Positions 1 through 9,981 of a stretch of DNA of 64,000 nucleotides are shown here, one piece after another; the first letter of the stretch is position 1, and every line of letters starts with the position of its first letter. The DNA is from Acinetobacter lwoffii (lineage in GTDB: Bacteria; Pseudomonadota; Gammaproteobacteria; Pseudomonadales; Moraxellaceae). A program made the translations under genes and the position numbers. Under the pieces are notes generated by a model. It had not been told where the DNA came from. It ran no database searches and was given only the letters and a program-made list of their open reading frames with translations. The stretch lies in NCBI RefSeq assembly GCF_024129735.1, contig NZ_JAMXXK010000006.1, forward strand, positions 21,188 to 85,187, in the 5' to 3' direction.

Positions 1-1035
1 ACCATTACCGGTTACGGTACATACGATTACTGAACCTTCAGCGATTTTACCTGCTTTGATATCACGGATTGCACCGCCAACAGACGCAGCAGATGCAGGT
101 TCTACGAATACACCTTCATACATCGACAGCAGACGTTGTGCTTCAAGAATCTCAGCATCCGTCAGTTCATCAAACCAGCCGTTTGAATCACGAACGACGG
201 CTTTGGCATGATTGAAACTTTGCGGATTACCAATACGAATTGCAGTTGCAACAGTTTCCGGATTTTCTACTGGACCACCACGCAGGAACGGAGCAGCACC
301 AGACGCTTGGTAACCGGCCATGATTGGCAAGCCAGCCGGTTTAGGACCAGTGAAAGCATCGGTTTCAGCATCGTAAATCACTTGCTCAAATTCTTCTTTT
401 GACTGATTGGCCACCGCTTCGGTATAGCCCATCCAGTGTGCAGTGATATTACCTGCGTTACCCACTGGCAGGCAGTGGTAATCCGGGGCACGACCTAAAG
501 CTTCAACGATCTCGTAAGCAATGGTTTTTTGACCTTGCAGGCGGTACGGGTTGATTGAATTTACAATCGTCACCGGAGCCTGATCGGCAACTTCCTTAAC
601 TAGACGCATACCGTCATCGAAGTTACCGCGAATTTGCATGGTGATCGCACCATACATCATCGCTTGTGCCATTTTACCCATGGCAATTTTGCCTTCAGGG
701 ATGAGCACGAATGCTTTAATGCCGGCACGCGCAGCGTATGCAGCCGCTGCTGCAGAGGTGTTACCAGTAGATGCGCAGATGATGGCTTTAGAGCCTTCTT
801 CAACGGCTTTGGTCACCGCCATAGTCATACCGCGGTCTTTAAATGAACCAGTCGGGTTTAAGCCCTCGTACTTCACATAAATTTCAACATCTTTACCAAT
901 AATGCGTGGAATATTCTCAAGCTTGATCAGTGGAGTATTACCTTCACCCAAAGAGATCGCACGAGTAGTTGCAGACACTGGTAAACGGTCGCGATAGCGG
1001 TCAACTAAACCAGTATAACGATTGGCATTCGACAT
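1..1035 (-). CDS. thrC: Threonine synthase (3' end outside window)
   Basis: This gene makes threonine synthase, the PLP enzyme that converts O-phosphohomoserine to threonine, the last step of threonine synthesis. The first 345 codons are present and the reading frame runs off the left edge, so the C-terminus is missing from the window. The N-terminus starts MSNANRYTGL. The PLP lysine lies in GSFKDRGM (Lys66), and a glycine-rich phosphate-binding stretch PVGNAGN follows further on. It is 54 bp downstream of hom on the same strand and probably shares its transcript. The family call is certain; only the missing end is unknown. Confidence 0.96.
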   Translation of the reverse strand, partial: MSNANRYTGLVDRYRDRLPVSATTRAISLGEGNTPLIKLENIPRIIGKDVEIYVKYEGLNPTGSFKDRGMTMAVTKAVEEGSKAIICASTGNTSAAAAAYAARAGIKAFVLIPEGKIAMGKMAQAMMYGAITMQIRGNFDDGMRLVKEVADQAPVTIVNSINPYRLQGQKTIAYEIVEALGRAPDYHCLPVGNAGNITAHWMGYTEAVANQSKEEFEQVIYDAETDAFTGPKPAGLPIMAGYQASGAAPFLRGGPVENPETVATAIRIGNPQSFNHAKAVVRDSNGWFDELTDAEILEAQRLLSMYEGVFVEPASAASVGGAIRDIKAGKIAEGSVIVCTVTGNG

Positions 1036-1089
1036 GATGATGTTCCAATTGTGTAGAGCTTGGCAAGGGGAATCCTCCCCTCAACCCGA

Positions 1090-2397
1090 TTAATTATCAA
1101 GCGATTCTAAACGAATTCGTACAATTTCGCCATGAATGACGGGTAATGCTTGAATTTGTGAAAGCGCTGCATCCATTTTTGATTCCTTGACTGGATCGGT
1201 CAGAATCACGATAGGAATAAGGTCTTTGGATAAACGCGGTTGCTGCATGATCGCATCAATACTGATGCCGGCACGACTGAGAATCGTGGTCACATCAGCA
1301 AGCACGCCCATCTGATCTTCGGCATTAATACGGATGTAATAGCCGGTGGTCATTTGTTCACGACTCAAGATCGGTAAATCACTGAGCGCTTCAAAAGCCA
1401 GTTGCGGAATGGTGCCTGCGCCGTCTTCTGTGTAAATAATGTCACGGACAATATCAACCACATCGGCAACAACCGCAGAAGCCGTTGGTCCCGCACCTGC
1501 GCCAGCACCATAGTATAATGTTGGGCCGACCGCATTGGCTTGTACCAGAACCGCATTTTTCACGCCGTTGACATTGGCAATTAACTGGTCATCTGGAATC
1601 AGGGTCGGGTGTACACGGAGTTCAATCCCGGCATCGGTACGGCGTGCAATACCCAGGTGTTTAATCCGGAAACCGAGGTCTTCGGCATATTTCACATCTT
1701 GTGCAGTGATTTTACCAATGCCTTCAGTAAAGACTTTGTCAAACTGAAGTGGAATACCAAAGGCACATGAGGCCAGAATCGTTAGCTTGTGCGCTGCATC
1801 AATTCCTTCCACGTCAAAAGTTGGATCGGCTTCAGCATAACCCAGTTCTTGAGCTTCTTTCAGCACATCTTCAAAAGCGCGGCCTTTTTCACGCATTTCA
1901 CTGAGAATGAAGTTACCCGTGCCGTTAATAATACCAGCCAGCCATTCAATCTTGTTGGCTGCCAGACCTTCACGAATCACTTTAATAATCGGAATGCCAC
2001 CGGCCACTGCCGCTTCATAGGCAATCTGTACGGCATTGTCTTCAGCCGCTTTAAATAGCTCGTTGCCGTGTTCAGCCAAGAGTGCTTTGTTGGCCGTTAC
2101 AATATGTTTGCCATGTTTCATGGCTTCCATAATAATTTCAAAAGCAGGATGAATTCCGCCCATGACTTCAACCACGACGTCTACATCAGGTTGACGTACG
2201 ATGTCCATCAAGTCGGCACTTTGTTTAACCGATTCTGGCAGATCCAGATCAGGACGTGGACGACGGGTGCCTACATGGGTAATTTCAATTTCACGACCGG
2301 TGCGACGTTTGATCTCAGCAGCATTTTCTTTTAATAGTTTCAAGGCACCACCACCTACAGTACCAAGACCGAGGATTGCCAGACGAACTGGTTTCAC
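1090..2397 (-). CDS. hom: Homoserine dehydrogenase
   Basis: Homoserine dehydrogenase reduces aspartate semialdehyde to homoserine, the branch to threonine and methionine. A GTG start at 2397 is chosen, because it is preceded by GGAG with a 6-nt gap and gives KPVRLAILGLGTVGGG at the N-terminus, the usual start of this family (434 aa). The open frame extends 25 codons further upstream, but that stretch is not homologous-looking. The NAD(P)-binding loop GLGTVGGG is near residue 10. The C-terminal ~85 residues form an ACT domain (YYIRINAEDQMGVLADV), which in relatives binds threonine for feedback inhibition. The order xerD-dsbC-hom-thrC on one strand is a conserved neighbourhood in Pseudomonas and Acinetobacter. 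Confidence 0.95.
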   Translation of the reverse strand: MKPVRLAILGLGTVGGGALKLLKENAAEIKRRTGREIEITHVGTRRPRPDLDLPESVKQSADLMDIVRQPDVDVVVEVMGGIHPAFEIIMEAMKHGKHIVTANKALLAEHGNELFKAAEDNAVQIAYEAAVAGGIPIIKVIREGLAANKIEWLAGIINGTGNFILSEMREKGRAFEDVLKEAQELGYAEADPTFDVEGIDAAHKLTILASCAFGIPLQFDKVFTEGIGKITAQDVKYAEDLGFRIKHLGIARRTDAGIELRVHPTLIPDDQLIANVNGVKNAVLVQANAVGPTLYYGAGAGAGPTASAVVADVVDIVRDIIYTEDGAGTIPQLAFEALSDLPILSREQMTTGYYIRINAEDQMGVLADVTTILSRAGISIDAIMQQPRLSKDLIPIVILTDPVKESKMDAALSQIQALPVIHGEIVRIRLESLDN

Positions 2398-2501
2398 GTC
2401 ACACTCCAAATTAAACAGTTTTTTACAAGAGCCTAGATCATAGCTAAAAAACCCGCCTGACTCTAGGGTCATTTCAGAATATCTTTATCTATAAAATAAA
2501 G

Positions 2502-2531
2502 TTAAATAACTTATTAAAATGAGTTATTTAA
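2502..2531 (-). terminator. AT-rich stem-loop at the dsbC stop, possible terminator
   Basis: Perfect 10-bp arms TTAAATAACT / AGTTATTTAA overlap the dsbC stop codon, and on the minus strand a T-rich stretch follows. The stem is A/T only, so it is weak as a terminator. It could separate dsbC from hom transcription or simply protect the 3' end. Confidence 0.35.
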
Positions 2532-3333
2532 GCCGATTCAATAATTCCGATGTAGACAGGTAACCGCCCAGATAAGTACCTGCTGAATTATAAATGGCAG
2601 GGGTACCATTCACACCCATATTCAGACCCATTTGATATTGATCTTGAACAGGATTTTCACATTTCGCTGCACTAATCTGTGCGCCTGAAATCGCCTGGTC
2701 AAAGGCACTGCGACGGTCGGCACTGCACCAGATCGCTTCCATGGCTGGCATATGCTGTTCACCACGCGGCCAGGCGATATAACGCACTTCAATGCCTTTG
2801 GCATTCATCTCATCCATTTGTTCATGGAATTTATGGCAATACGGACAGCTGACATCGGTAAACACATAGACCACATGCTTGGCTTTGCCTTTGGCTGGAT
2901 AGACCAGCAAGTCTGCTGGCTTGAGTTCAGCAAAGAGTTTATTGTTGATGCCTGCCTGAAGGTTTTCGCTGACATTGTGCAGCTGTTTGTCACCGAGACG
3001 GATCACATCGCCCTGAATCAGGTATTTACCGTCACTGGTGACATAGACCGCAGACATGCCTTCCAGACTCACCCAGTACAGGTTTGGAACTTCAGTGGCT
3101 TTAATGTCGGTAATTTTGGCACTGATGCCAGCAGTTTTGAAATGCTTTTCCAACGTAGACGCCAGACGCTGTTCTGCATTACGTTCGGTTAGGGTAGAGG
3201 CTTCGCCCGTCGCCGGTGCGCTTGCAGTCAACTCTTGCTTTTTATCGTTGTTAGTGGAATTGGAACATGCAGTCAGACCCAAACCAGCAGCAATTGTGCA
3301 AGCCATAAAAATTTTTGAGCGGGCAAATGTCAT
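2524..3333 (-). CDS. dsbC: DsbC-type thiol:disulfide isomerase, lipoprotein form
   Basis: This is a periplasmic disulfide isomerase of the DsbC family (269 aa). It has a signal sequence ending in the lipobox LTAC (Cys23), so it should be lipid-anchored instead of soluble as in E. coli. A DsbC dimerisation-like N-domain is followed by a thioredoxin fold with active site CPYC (163-166), the cis-proline in GTPAIY (Pro245) and a second cysteine pair (Cys203, Cys225). It sits between xerD and hom, as it does in Pseudomonas. DsbD-dependent reduction is expected from the family, but no DsbD is in the window. Confidence 0.93.
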   Translation of the reverse strand: MTFARSKIFMACTIAAGLGLTACSNSTNNDKKQELTASAPATGEASTLTERNAEQRLASTLEKHFKTAGISAKITDIKATEVPNLYWVSLEGMSAVYVTSDGKYLIQGDVIRLGDKQLHNVSENLQAGINNKLFAELKPADLLVYPAKGKAKHVVYVFTDVSCPYCHKFHEQMDEMNAKGIEVRYIAWPRGEQHMPAMEAIWCSADRRSAFDQAISGAQISAAKCENPVQDQYQMGLNMGVNGTPAIYNSAGTYLGGYLSTSELLNRLK

Positions 3334-3432
3334 AAAAAACCCTTTTCTTCTTGGATTAAAAACAGAGTATTAGCATAACAAAAAAAAATACCCACACGTC
3401 AAACTTCTCAGTTTATTCCGTCCGGATCTGAT

Positions 3433-4350
3433 TCAAGCCCGTGGATGATGGGTCGCGTGTAGCTGCTGCATTCGTACCTGTGCCACATGAGTATAAATCT
3501 GGGTGGTAGATAGATCACTATGGCCGAGCAGCATCTGCACCACACGTAAGTCTGCGCCATGATTGAGTAAATGCGTCGCAAAGGCATGGCGCAAGGTATG
3601 CGGTGACAGTTCGGACTGAATTCCGGCCTGTAGCGCATAACGCTTAATCGCATACCAGAAATTCTGCCGGCTCATGATGCCGCCATGCTGGGTCAGAAAT
3701 AGATAATCAGTCGAAGTCTTATACAGTTGCGGACGGGCTTCGTTCAGATATTTTTCCACCCATTCACAAGCCATTTGTCCCATCGGAACTAGACGTTCTT
3801 TATTGCCCTTACCGACGATACGTAAATAACCCTGTTTTAAGTTGATCAGTTCCAGACGTAAATTAATCAGTTCGGTCACCCGGAGTCCGCAGGCATACAA
3901 TACTTCAAACATGGCACGATCGCGCAGTCCTAATGCCGTGTTGATATCCGGGGCATGAATCAGGGCTTCGACATCAGCTTCGGACAAATCTTTAGGTAAG
4001 GCCCGGCCCAGTTTTGGGGTTCTATGTGCAGCCACCGGATTGTCACTACGCAGTTTCTGCTCACGTAAAAATTTATAAAATGAACGCAAGGCAGACAGGC
4101 AGCGGGCAATCGAACGTGGACTTTTTTGCTGTTTGGTCAGTGCAATCAGCACATCGGAAATATCATCATGATTCCATTCCGGCAGAGGCTTGCTCAGGCA
4201 TTCTGCACATTGCACCAGGTCGGACAAATAGGCATTGCGGGTATGCGGGCTGACCGTTTGTGCAATCAGATAATCACGAAAACCCTGTAAATAACTGAAC
4301 GCATCAGGAATCTGGACAGGGGCAGGAATACGGGGTTTTTTATTCAGCAT
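3433..4350 (-). CDS. xerD: Site-specific tyrosine recombinase XerD
   Basis: XerD works with XerC at dif to resolve chromosome dimers at the septum. The 305-aa protein has an N-terminal SAM-like core-binding domain (about 15-100) and a catalytic domain with all active residues visible: Arg157 (GLRVTE), Lys181 (GKGNKER), His251 and Arg254 (HTLRHAFATH), His277 (LLGHSDL) and the nucleophile Tyr286 (IYTHV). It starts the minus-strand run xerD-dsbC-hom-thrC and is divergent from feoA. No dif-like site was sought or seen nearby, and nothing suggests an integron or phage integrase. Confidence 0.95.
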   Translation of the reverse strand: MLNKKPRIPAPVQIPDAFSYLQGFRDYLIAQTVSPHTRNAYLSDLVQCAECLSKPLPEWNHDDISDVLIALTKQQKSPRSIARCLSALRSFYKFLREQKLRSDNPVAAHRTPKLGRALPKDLSEADVEALIHAPDINTALGLRDRAMFEVLYACGLRVTELINLRLELINLKQGYLRIVGKGNKERLVPMGQMACEWVEKYLNEARPQLYKTSTDYLFLTQHGGIMSRQNFWYAIKRYALQAGIQSELSPHTLRHAFATHLLNHGADLRVVQMLLGHSDLSTTQIYTHVAQVRMQQLHATHHPRA

Positions 4351-4468
4351 AAGGTGAAAGGATCTGATCTGAAAAAGCGATAATCGGGATTGGTATTCTC
4401 CACTGTAGTGTAATTTTATGACGGTGTCGATGTGGTATAAGGCTAAATCGAAATGTAATTAATCTTAT

Positions 4469-4498
4469 TTGTTAATTATTCTCATTTGTTTGTATACT
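4469..4498 (+). promoter_or_regulatory. feoA promoter with overlapping Fur box
   Basis: A candidate sigma-70 promoter TTGTTA (4469-4474), 18-bp spacer, TATACT (4493-4498) lies just upstream of feoA. Within the spacer, GTTAATTATTCTCATT (4471-4486) read on the minus strand agrees with the Fur consensus AATGATAATCATTATC at 13 of 16 positions. Fur-Fe(II) bound here would block RNA polymerase, as expected for ferrous iron uptake genes. Confidence 0.7.
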
Positions 4499-4524
4499 GT
4501 ACAAAATAGTTTAGGAATTTCACG

Positions 4525-4785
4525 GTGCGTTTGTCTGATTTAAAAGCAAAACAAATTGCCATCATTCGAAAAGTGAGTCGAACAGCTGATGGTGAAAGTG
4601 CTCTATACGATGTCGTCGCGAGTCGTTTGGAAACTTTAGGCTTTGTACCAGGTACAAAGGTACAGGTCATTACTAAAGGTATTTTTGGTGGAGATCCCAT
4701 TTTGATTCAAGTTGGATTCACACGTTTTGCTTTGCGTAAATCAGAAGCAGCCAAAATTGAAATCGAACAGGCGGTGTCGGCATGA
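4525..4785 (+). CDS. feoA: Ferrous iron transport protein A
   Basis: FeoA is a small cytoplasmic SH3-like protein that supports FeoB-mediated Fe(II) uptake. The 86-aa protein starts at GTG, preceded by AGGAA. It shows the usual FeoA pattern: RLSDLKAKQIAIIRKV, then a mid-domain GFVPGTKVQVI turn and a C-terminal strand ending in FALRKSEAAKIEIE. Its stop overlaps the start of feoB in an ATGA arrangement, so the two are translationally coupled. Expression is probably repressed by Fur through the box just upstream. Confidence 0.94.
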   Translation: MRLSDLKAKQIAIIRKVSRTADGESALYDVVASRLETLGFVPGTKVQVITKGIFGGDPILIQVGFTRFALRKSEAAKIEIEQAVSA

Positions 4786-6638
4786 GTGATACATTACGTA
4801 TTGCCCTTGTCGGTAACCCTAACTGCGGTAAAACTTCATTATTCAACCACTTAACCGGAACACGCCAAAAAGTCGGTAACTATGCGGGTGTCACGGTTGA
4901 ACGTAAAGTCGGTACCTTTCAGCTTGCTTCAGGCAAAGCGGTACGGGTACTGGATTTGCCGGGGACTTATAGTCTGGATGCGACCAGTCCGGATGAAGAG
5001 ATTACTCGCAACGTCGTACAAGGTAAAATTGCGGAAGAGCAGGAGCAGGATGCATTTTTGTGTGTGGTAGATGCCACCAATCTGAAATTGCATTTGGGTC
5101 TGGTGCTGGAAATGATTGCACTGGGTCGTCCAGTACTGGTCGTGCTGAACATGATGGATGAAGCACGTCGTCGTGGCATGCAGATCAATACCCAGAAGCT
5201 GTCTGAACGTCTGGGCGTGCCTGTGGTAGAAACGGTGGCTGTGCGCAATTCAGGCATTGAAAACCTGAAAAATGCGCTAGATCAAGGCAAGTATTCTGTG
5301 CCACAGACTGAGCTCAGTGGCTTGAAAGGTGATAGTCACCAGCGCGTAGAAAACATTCTGAATGACGTGGTCAATTTCGTCGATCAGGAAGATAAGCGTA
5401 CCGATTTTCTTGACAAGATTTTTCTGCATCCGGTATTGGGCTTACTCAGCCTAGCTGTAATGATGTTCGTGATTTTCCAGGCGGTATTTGCCTGGGCTGC
5501 GCCGTTTATGGATGGCATCGAAACCTTCTTCGGCTGGCTGGGTGAGTTCCTCGGCGAATATATTTCGCATCCCTTACTGAATAGTCTGGTGGTGGATGGG
5601 ATTATTGCCGGTGCCGGTGGCGTGGTGGTGTTCCTGCCACAGATTCTGATTCTGTTCTTCTTTATTCTGGTACTGGAAGAATCAGGTTATTTACCGCGTG
5701 CTGCTTTCCTATTAGATAAGCTGATGTTTAAAGCCGGTTTATCAGGACGTGCCTTTATTCCGTTATTGTCCAGCTTTGCCTGTGCCATTCCCGGCATCAT
5801 GGCATCGCGGACCATCAGTGATCCACGAGATCGTTTAACCACGATTTTTGTTGCACCTTTAATGACCTGTTCGGCGCGTTTGCCAGTTTATGCCTTGCTA
5901 ATTGCGGCATTTGTACCCGCACAAACTGTCTGGGGTTTCCTGAATCTGCAAGGTCTGGTGCTCTTCGGTCTTTATATGGCAGGTATCGTAAGTGCCTTGC
6001 TGGTGTCTTTTGTGTTGAAATTCTTCCACAAAGATAAATCACAGCACATGCTGCTGATGGAACTGCCAAGCTACCGTTTTCCGGACTTGAAGAACGTTTG
6101 GATCGGCTTATTGGATCGCGGCAAAATCTTCTTGAAACGTGTCGGCGGCATCATCTTCGCCTTATCGATTGTGCTGTGGTTCCTGTGTACGTTCCCGCAG
6201 CCACCAGAAGGTGCAACCCTGCCGGCCATTGATTATTCATTGGCAGGGATGCTCGGTCATCTGATGCAACCGATCTTTGCACCCCTCGGTTTTAACTGGC
6301 AGATCTGTATTGCCCTGATTCCGGCGATGGCAGCGCGTGAAGTGGTCGTTGCAGCACTGGGCACAGTCTATGCGATGTCGGCAGTTGATGAAGATGCGAT
6401 GTCTGAAGGTCTGGCTGCGCTGATCAGCGGTGGAGGTGATCTGGGCTGGTCAGTGGCGACAGGTTTGTCTTTGCTGGTGTGGTTTATTTATGCACCACAT
6501 TGTCTGGCGACCCTAGCAACGGTTAAACGTGAAACAGGTTCCTGGAAAACTGTCAGTATCATGACTGTTTACCTGTTCGGTCTGGCATATTTCATGTCAT
6601 TCCTGACTTATCAAATTGCTTCATATTATTTGGGCTAA
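4782..6638 (+). CDS. feoB: Ferrous iron transporter FeoB
   Basis: FeoB is the inner-membrane Fe(II) permease with an N-terminal GTPase domain. The G-protein motifs are G1 GNPNCGKTS (11-19), G3 DLPG (58-61) and G4 NMMD (123-126), followed by a helical domain and then about eight to ten membrane segments from residue ~215 on. At 618 aa it is the shorter FeoB type; E. coli FeoB is about 770 aa. The Gate-like segments (for example SFACAIPGIMASRTI and ALIPAMAAREVVVAALG) are intact. It is coupled to feoA and followed 59 bp later by a small Cys-rich membrane protein. Confidence 0.95.
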   Translation: MSDTLRIALVGNPNCGKTSLFNHLTGTRQKVGNYAGVTVERKVGTFQLASGKAVRVLDLPGTYSLDATSPDEEITRNVVQGKIAEEQEQDAFLCVVDATNLKLHLGLVLEMIALGRPVLVVLNMMDEARRRGMQINTQKLSERLGVPVVETVAVRNSGIENLKNALDQGKYSVPQTELSGLKGDSHQRVENILNDVVNFVDQEDKRTDFLDKIFLHPVLGLLSLAVMMFVIFQAVFAWAAPFMDGIETFFGWLGEFLGEYISHPLLNSLVVDGIIAGAGGVVVFLPQILILFFFILVLEESGYLPRAAFLLDKLMFKAGLSGRAFIPLLSSFACAIPGIMASRTISDPRDRLTTIFVAPLMTCSARLPVYALLIAAFVPAQTVWGFLNLQGLVLFGLYMAGIVSALLVSFVLKFFHKDKSQHMLLMELPSYRFPDLKNVWIGLLDRGKIFLKRVGGIIFALSIVLWFLCTFPQPPEGATLPAIDYSLAGMLGHLMQPIFAPLGFNWQICIALIPAMAAREVVVAALGTVYAMSAVDEDAMSEGLAALISGGGDLGWSVATGLSLLVWFIYAPHCLATLATVKRETGSWKTVSIMTVYLFGLAYFMSFLTYQIASYYLG

Positions 6639-6697
6639 ATCTCAGCTGGGCCTTGGCCAGTTGAATTTGCTGTATTGTATATGTATGGGAGATTGAG

Positions 6698-6949
6698 ATG
6701 ATTGAAATTCTAATTGTGACAGCACTGGTGCTTTGGAGCATGCTGGTCGTATTCAAAAAGGTGTTTCCGAACACCTCTAACTCAGTCTTCCAGAAGCTGT
6801 CTGATGCCTGTGCAGCCAAGGGCTGGAAGCGTCTGGCCAAATGGCTGCAACCGGGTATGGCTGCAGGCTGTGGTGGCAACTGTGCCTGTCCGGTTTCAGA
6901 AAAAAGTTCAGAAGAAAAGCCAGCCCAACAAGCGGTGAAATGGAAATAA
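6698..6949 (+). CDS. Small Cys-rich membrane protein after feoB
   Basis: This 83-aa protein has one N-terminal membrane helix (about 1-20), an amphipathic middle (KGWKRLAKWLQ) and a cluster of cysteines, CGGNCACP, near residue 60, then a charged tail. It has no FeoC winged-helix sequence, but it takes the position FeoC has in enterobacteria and is likely co-transcribed with feoAB, since a terminator follows it and none precedes it. Small Cys-rich FeoB-associated proteins are known in other phyla; a role in Fe(II) handling or Fe-S-linked control of FeoB is inference. The gene is real: good length, start and context. Confidence 0.8.
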   Translation: MIEILIVTALVLWSMLVVFKKVFPNTSNSVFQKLSDACAAKGWKRLAKWLQPGMAAGCGGNCACPVSEKSSEEKPAQQAVKWK

Positions 6950-6971
6950 TTTCCTTTTCTGGCTGAATTTT

Positions 6972-8458
<1,487 letters not shown>

Positions 8459-8478
8459 GAATAACAAGGATTCGTGAT

Positions 8479-9675
8479 ATGGCTGGGTTTGCTCAGACTA
8501 CGATCAATAAATTAAATCAATTTTATACGCAGTGGATACCTAGAATACCTGCTGAAGTGAATCCACGGAATGTATTGATTTTCTGTGTGTTGGCTTTGCT
8601 CTGCATTGGTTCGATCATGGTGGCATCGGCCTCGATGCCCTATGCAGAACGTATGCATGAAAATCCGTTTCACTATATTAGCCGACATGGGATTTCGATT
8701 TTTGTCGCTGCCGTAGCAGCTTTTCTGGCTTATAAAATCCCCTTAAAAGTCTGGTTTAATAACACTTTCTTTTTGTGGATTATTACCATCGTACTTTTGG
8801 TGGCCGTGCTATTTGTCGGGACGGAAGTCAATGGTTCCAAACGCTGGATTCGGATCGCAGGCTTTACCTTACAGGCTTCGGAAGTCGCCAAAGTGATGAT
8901 GGCAATTTTTACTGCAGACTACGTGGTGCGCCGTGCGGAAGAAGTACGGAATAATATCAAGGGTCTGGTCCGTTTAAGTGCCATCATGGGTGCTACCGTC
9001 GGTTTGATTATTCTCGAGCCTGACTTGGGTGCAACCGTGGTAATTACCTTAACCATGCTTGGCGTGTTCTTTCTGGCGGGTGCGCCGTGGATTCAGTTCG
9101 GTGTGGCTTTTATGACCTTGGTCGGCGCATTTGCTGCCGCGATTCTGTTGGAACCGTATCGTCTGCAACGTCTGCTGTCTTTTTCGAATCCTTGGGAAGA
9201 TCCCTTAGGCACCGGTTATCAGCTCTCTAATGCCCTTATGGCCTTTGGCCGTGGGGAATGGGCAGGGGTAGGCTTGGGGCATAGTATCCAGAAAATGTCT
9301 TATTTGCCTGAGGCGCATACCGATTTCATGCTGGCAATTTTGGGTGAAGAATTTGGCTTTTTAGGCATTTCAACCATCCTGATCTTGTCCTTCACCATGC
9401 TGGTTTGCTGTATCCGCATTGGACACCGCGCCTTGCAGCATCAATATCTGCGTGCCGGATATTTGGCTTATGGCATCAGTATCATTTTCCTGTTACAGAT
9501 TCTGGTGAATGCCGGCATGAATATGGGCATGTTGCCGACCAAAGGTTTGACCTTGCCATTTATTAGTTATGGCGGTTCATCTCTGATTATCTGTGCGGTC
9601 ATGATCAGTCTGATTCTGAAAATTGATTCGACCACGCGACAGGTTAATCCAAGCCGCGAAGAATCAAGCTTCTAG
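8479..9675 (+). CDS. ftsW: Peptidoglycan glycosyltransferase FtsW
   Basis: FtsW is the SEDS-family glycosyltransferase that polymerises septal peptidoglycan with FtsI. The 398-aa protein has about ten membrane segments and the SEDS signatures VNGSKRWI, the catalytic-loop region with NPWEDPLGTGYQ, and near the C-terminus GMLPTKGLTLPFISYGGSS. The start has AAGGA upstream. It follows murD by 20 bp and almost certainly shares its transcript. Its last codons overlap by 12 bp with a convergent small zinc ribbon gene. Confidence 0.95.
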   Translation: MAGFAQTTINKLNQFYTQWIPRIPAEVNPRNVLIFCVLALLCIGSIMVASASMPYAERMHENPFHYISRHGISIFVAAVAAFLAYKIPLKVWFNNTFFLWIITIVLLVAVLFVGTEVNGSKRWIRIAGFTLQASEVAKVMMAIFTADYVVRRAEEVRNNIKGLVRLSAIMGATVGLIILEPDLGATVVITLTMLGVFFLAGAPWIQFGVAFMTLVGAFAAAILLEPYRLQRLLSFSNPWEDPLGTGYQLSNALMAFGRGEWAGVGLGHSIQKMSYLPEAHTDFMLAILGEEFGFLGISTILILSFTMLVCCIRIGHRALQHQYLRAGYLAYGISIIFLLQILVNAGMNMGMLPTKGLTLPFISYGGSSLIICAVMISLILKIDSTTRQVNPSREESSF

Positions 9676-9924
9676 ATTCGAGTTTCGTCCTGGCTCTGGC
9701 TGAGCATGGTCCAGTACCGTGCTCGGCATTGCGGTTCCACAATTGGAACAGGTCACAAAAGCAGATTTAGGCTTGGAAAGTGGAATCAAGGGTATAAAAA
9801 ATAAAGAAAAATAATTACGCTGCTGTTTTAGCTCATAGCCCGAACGAGTACGGCAGACCGGACACAGAAACTGGCTTTTCTCAATGGTTTTGGTTTTAGG
9901 GCCGACGCCAAAAATAAAAAACAT
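9664..9924 (-). CDS. Small zinc-ribbon protein
   Basis: An 86-aa protein with two Cys-x2-Cys knuckles, CPVC near residue 21 and CSNC near residue 60, separated by a hydrophobic stretch (YFSLFFIPLIPLSK). This spacing fits a zinc-ribbon domain family of small bacterial proteins with no defined function. It is convergent with ftsW and overlaps its last 12 bp. No partner gene is coupled to it. The call as a real gene rests on the paired knuckles and clean start; function is unknown. Confidence 0.75.
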   Translation of the reverse strand: MFFIFGVGPKTKTIEKSQFLCPVCRTRSGYELKQQRNYFSLFFIPLIPLSKPKSAFVTCSNCGTAMPSTVLDHAQPEPGRNSNLEA

Positions 9925-9981
9925 ACTCTTCTTCCTATCAATTTTTCATTCTAGAAGTCTAGCTTAAGTGAAAAGCTGTTT

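Noticed and set aside
1071..1089. Possible second copy of the CCCCTCC repeat near thrC
   Set aside because: Only a short CCTCCCCT match and no pairing arm; not enough for a repeat copy.
4014..4253. Plus-strand open frame inside xerD
   Set aside because: It is a shadow of xerD, whose active-site residues are all present on the other strand.
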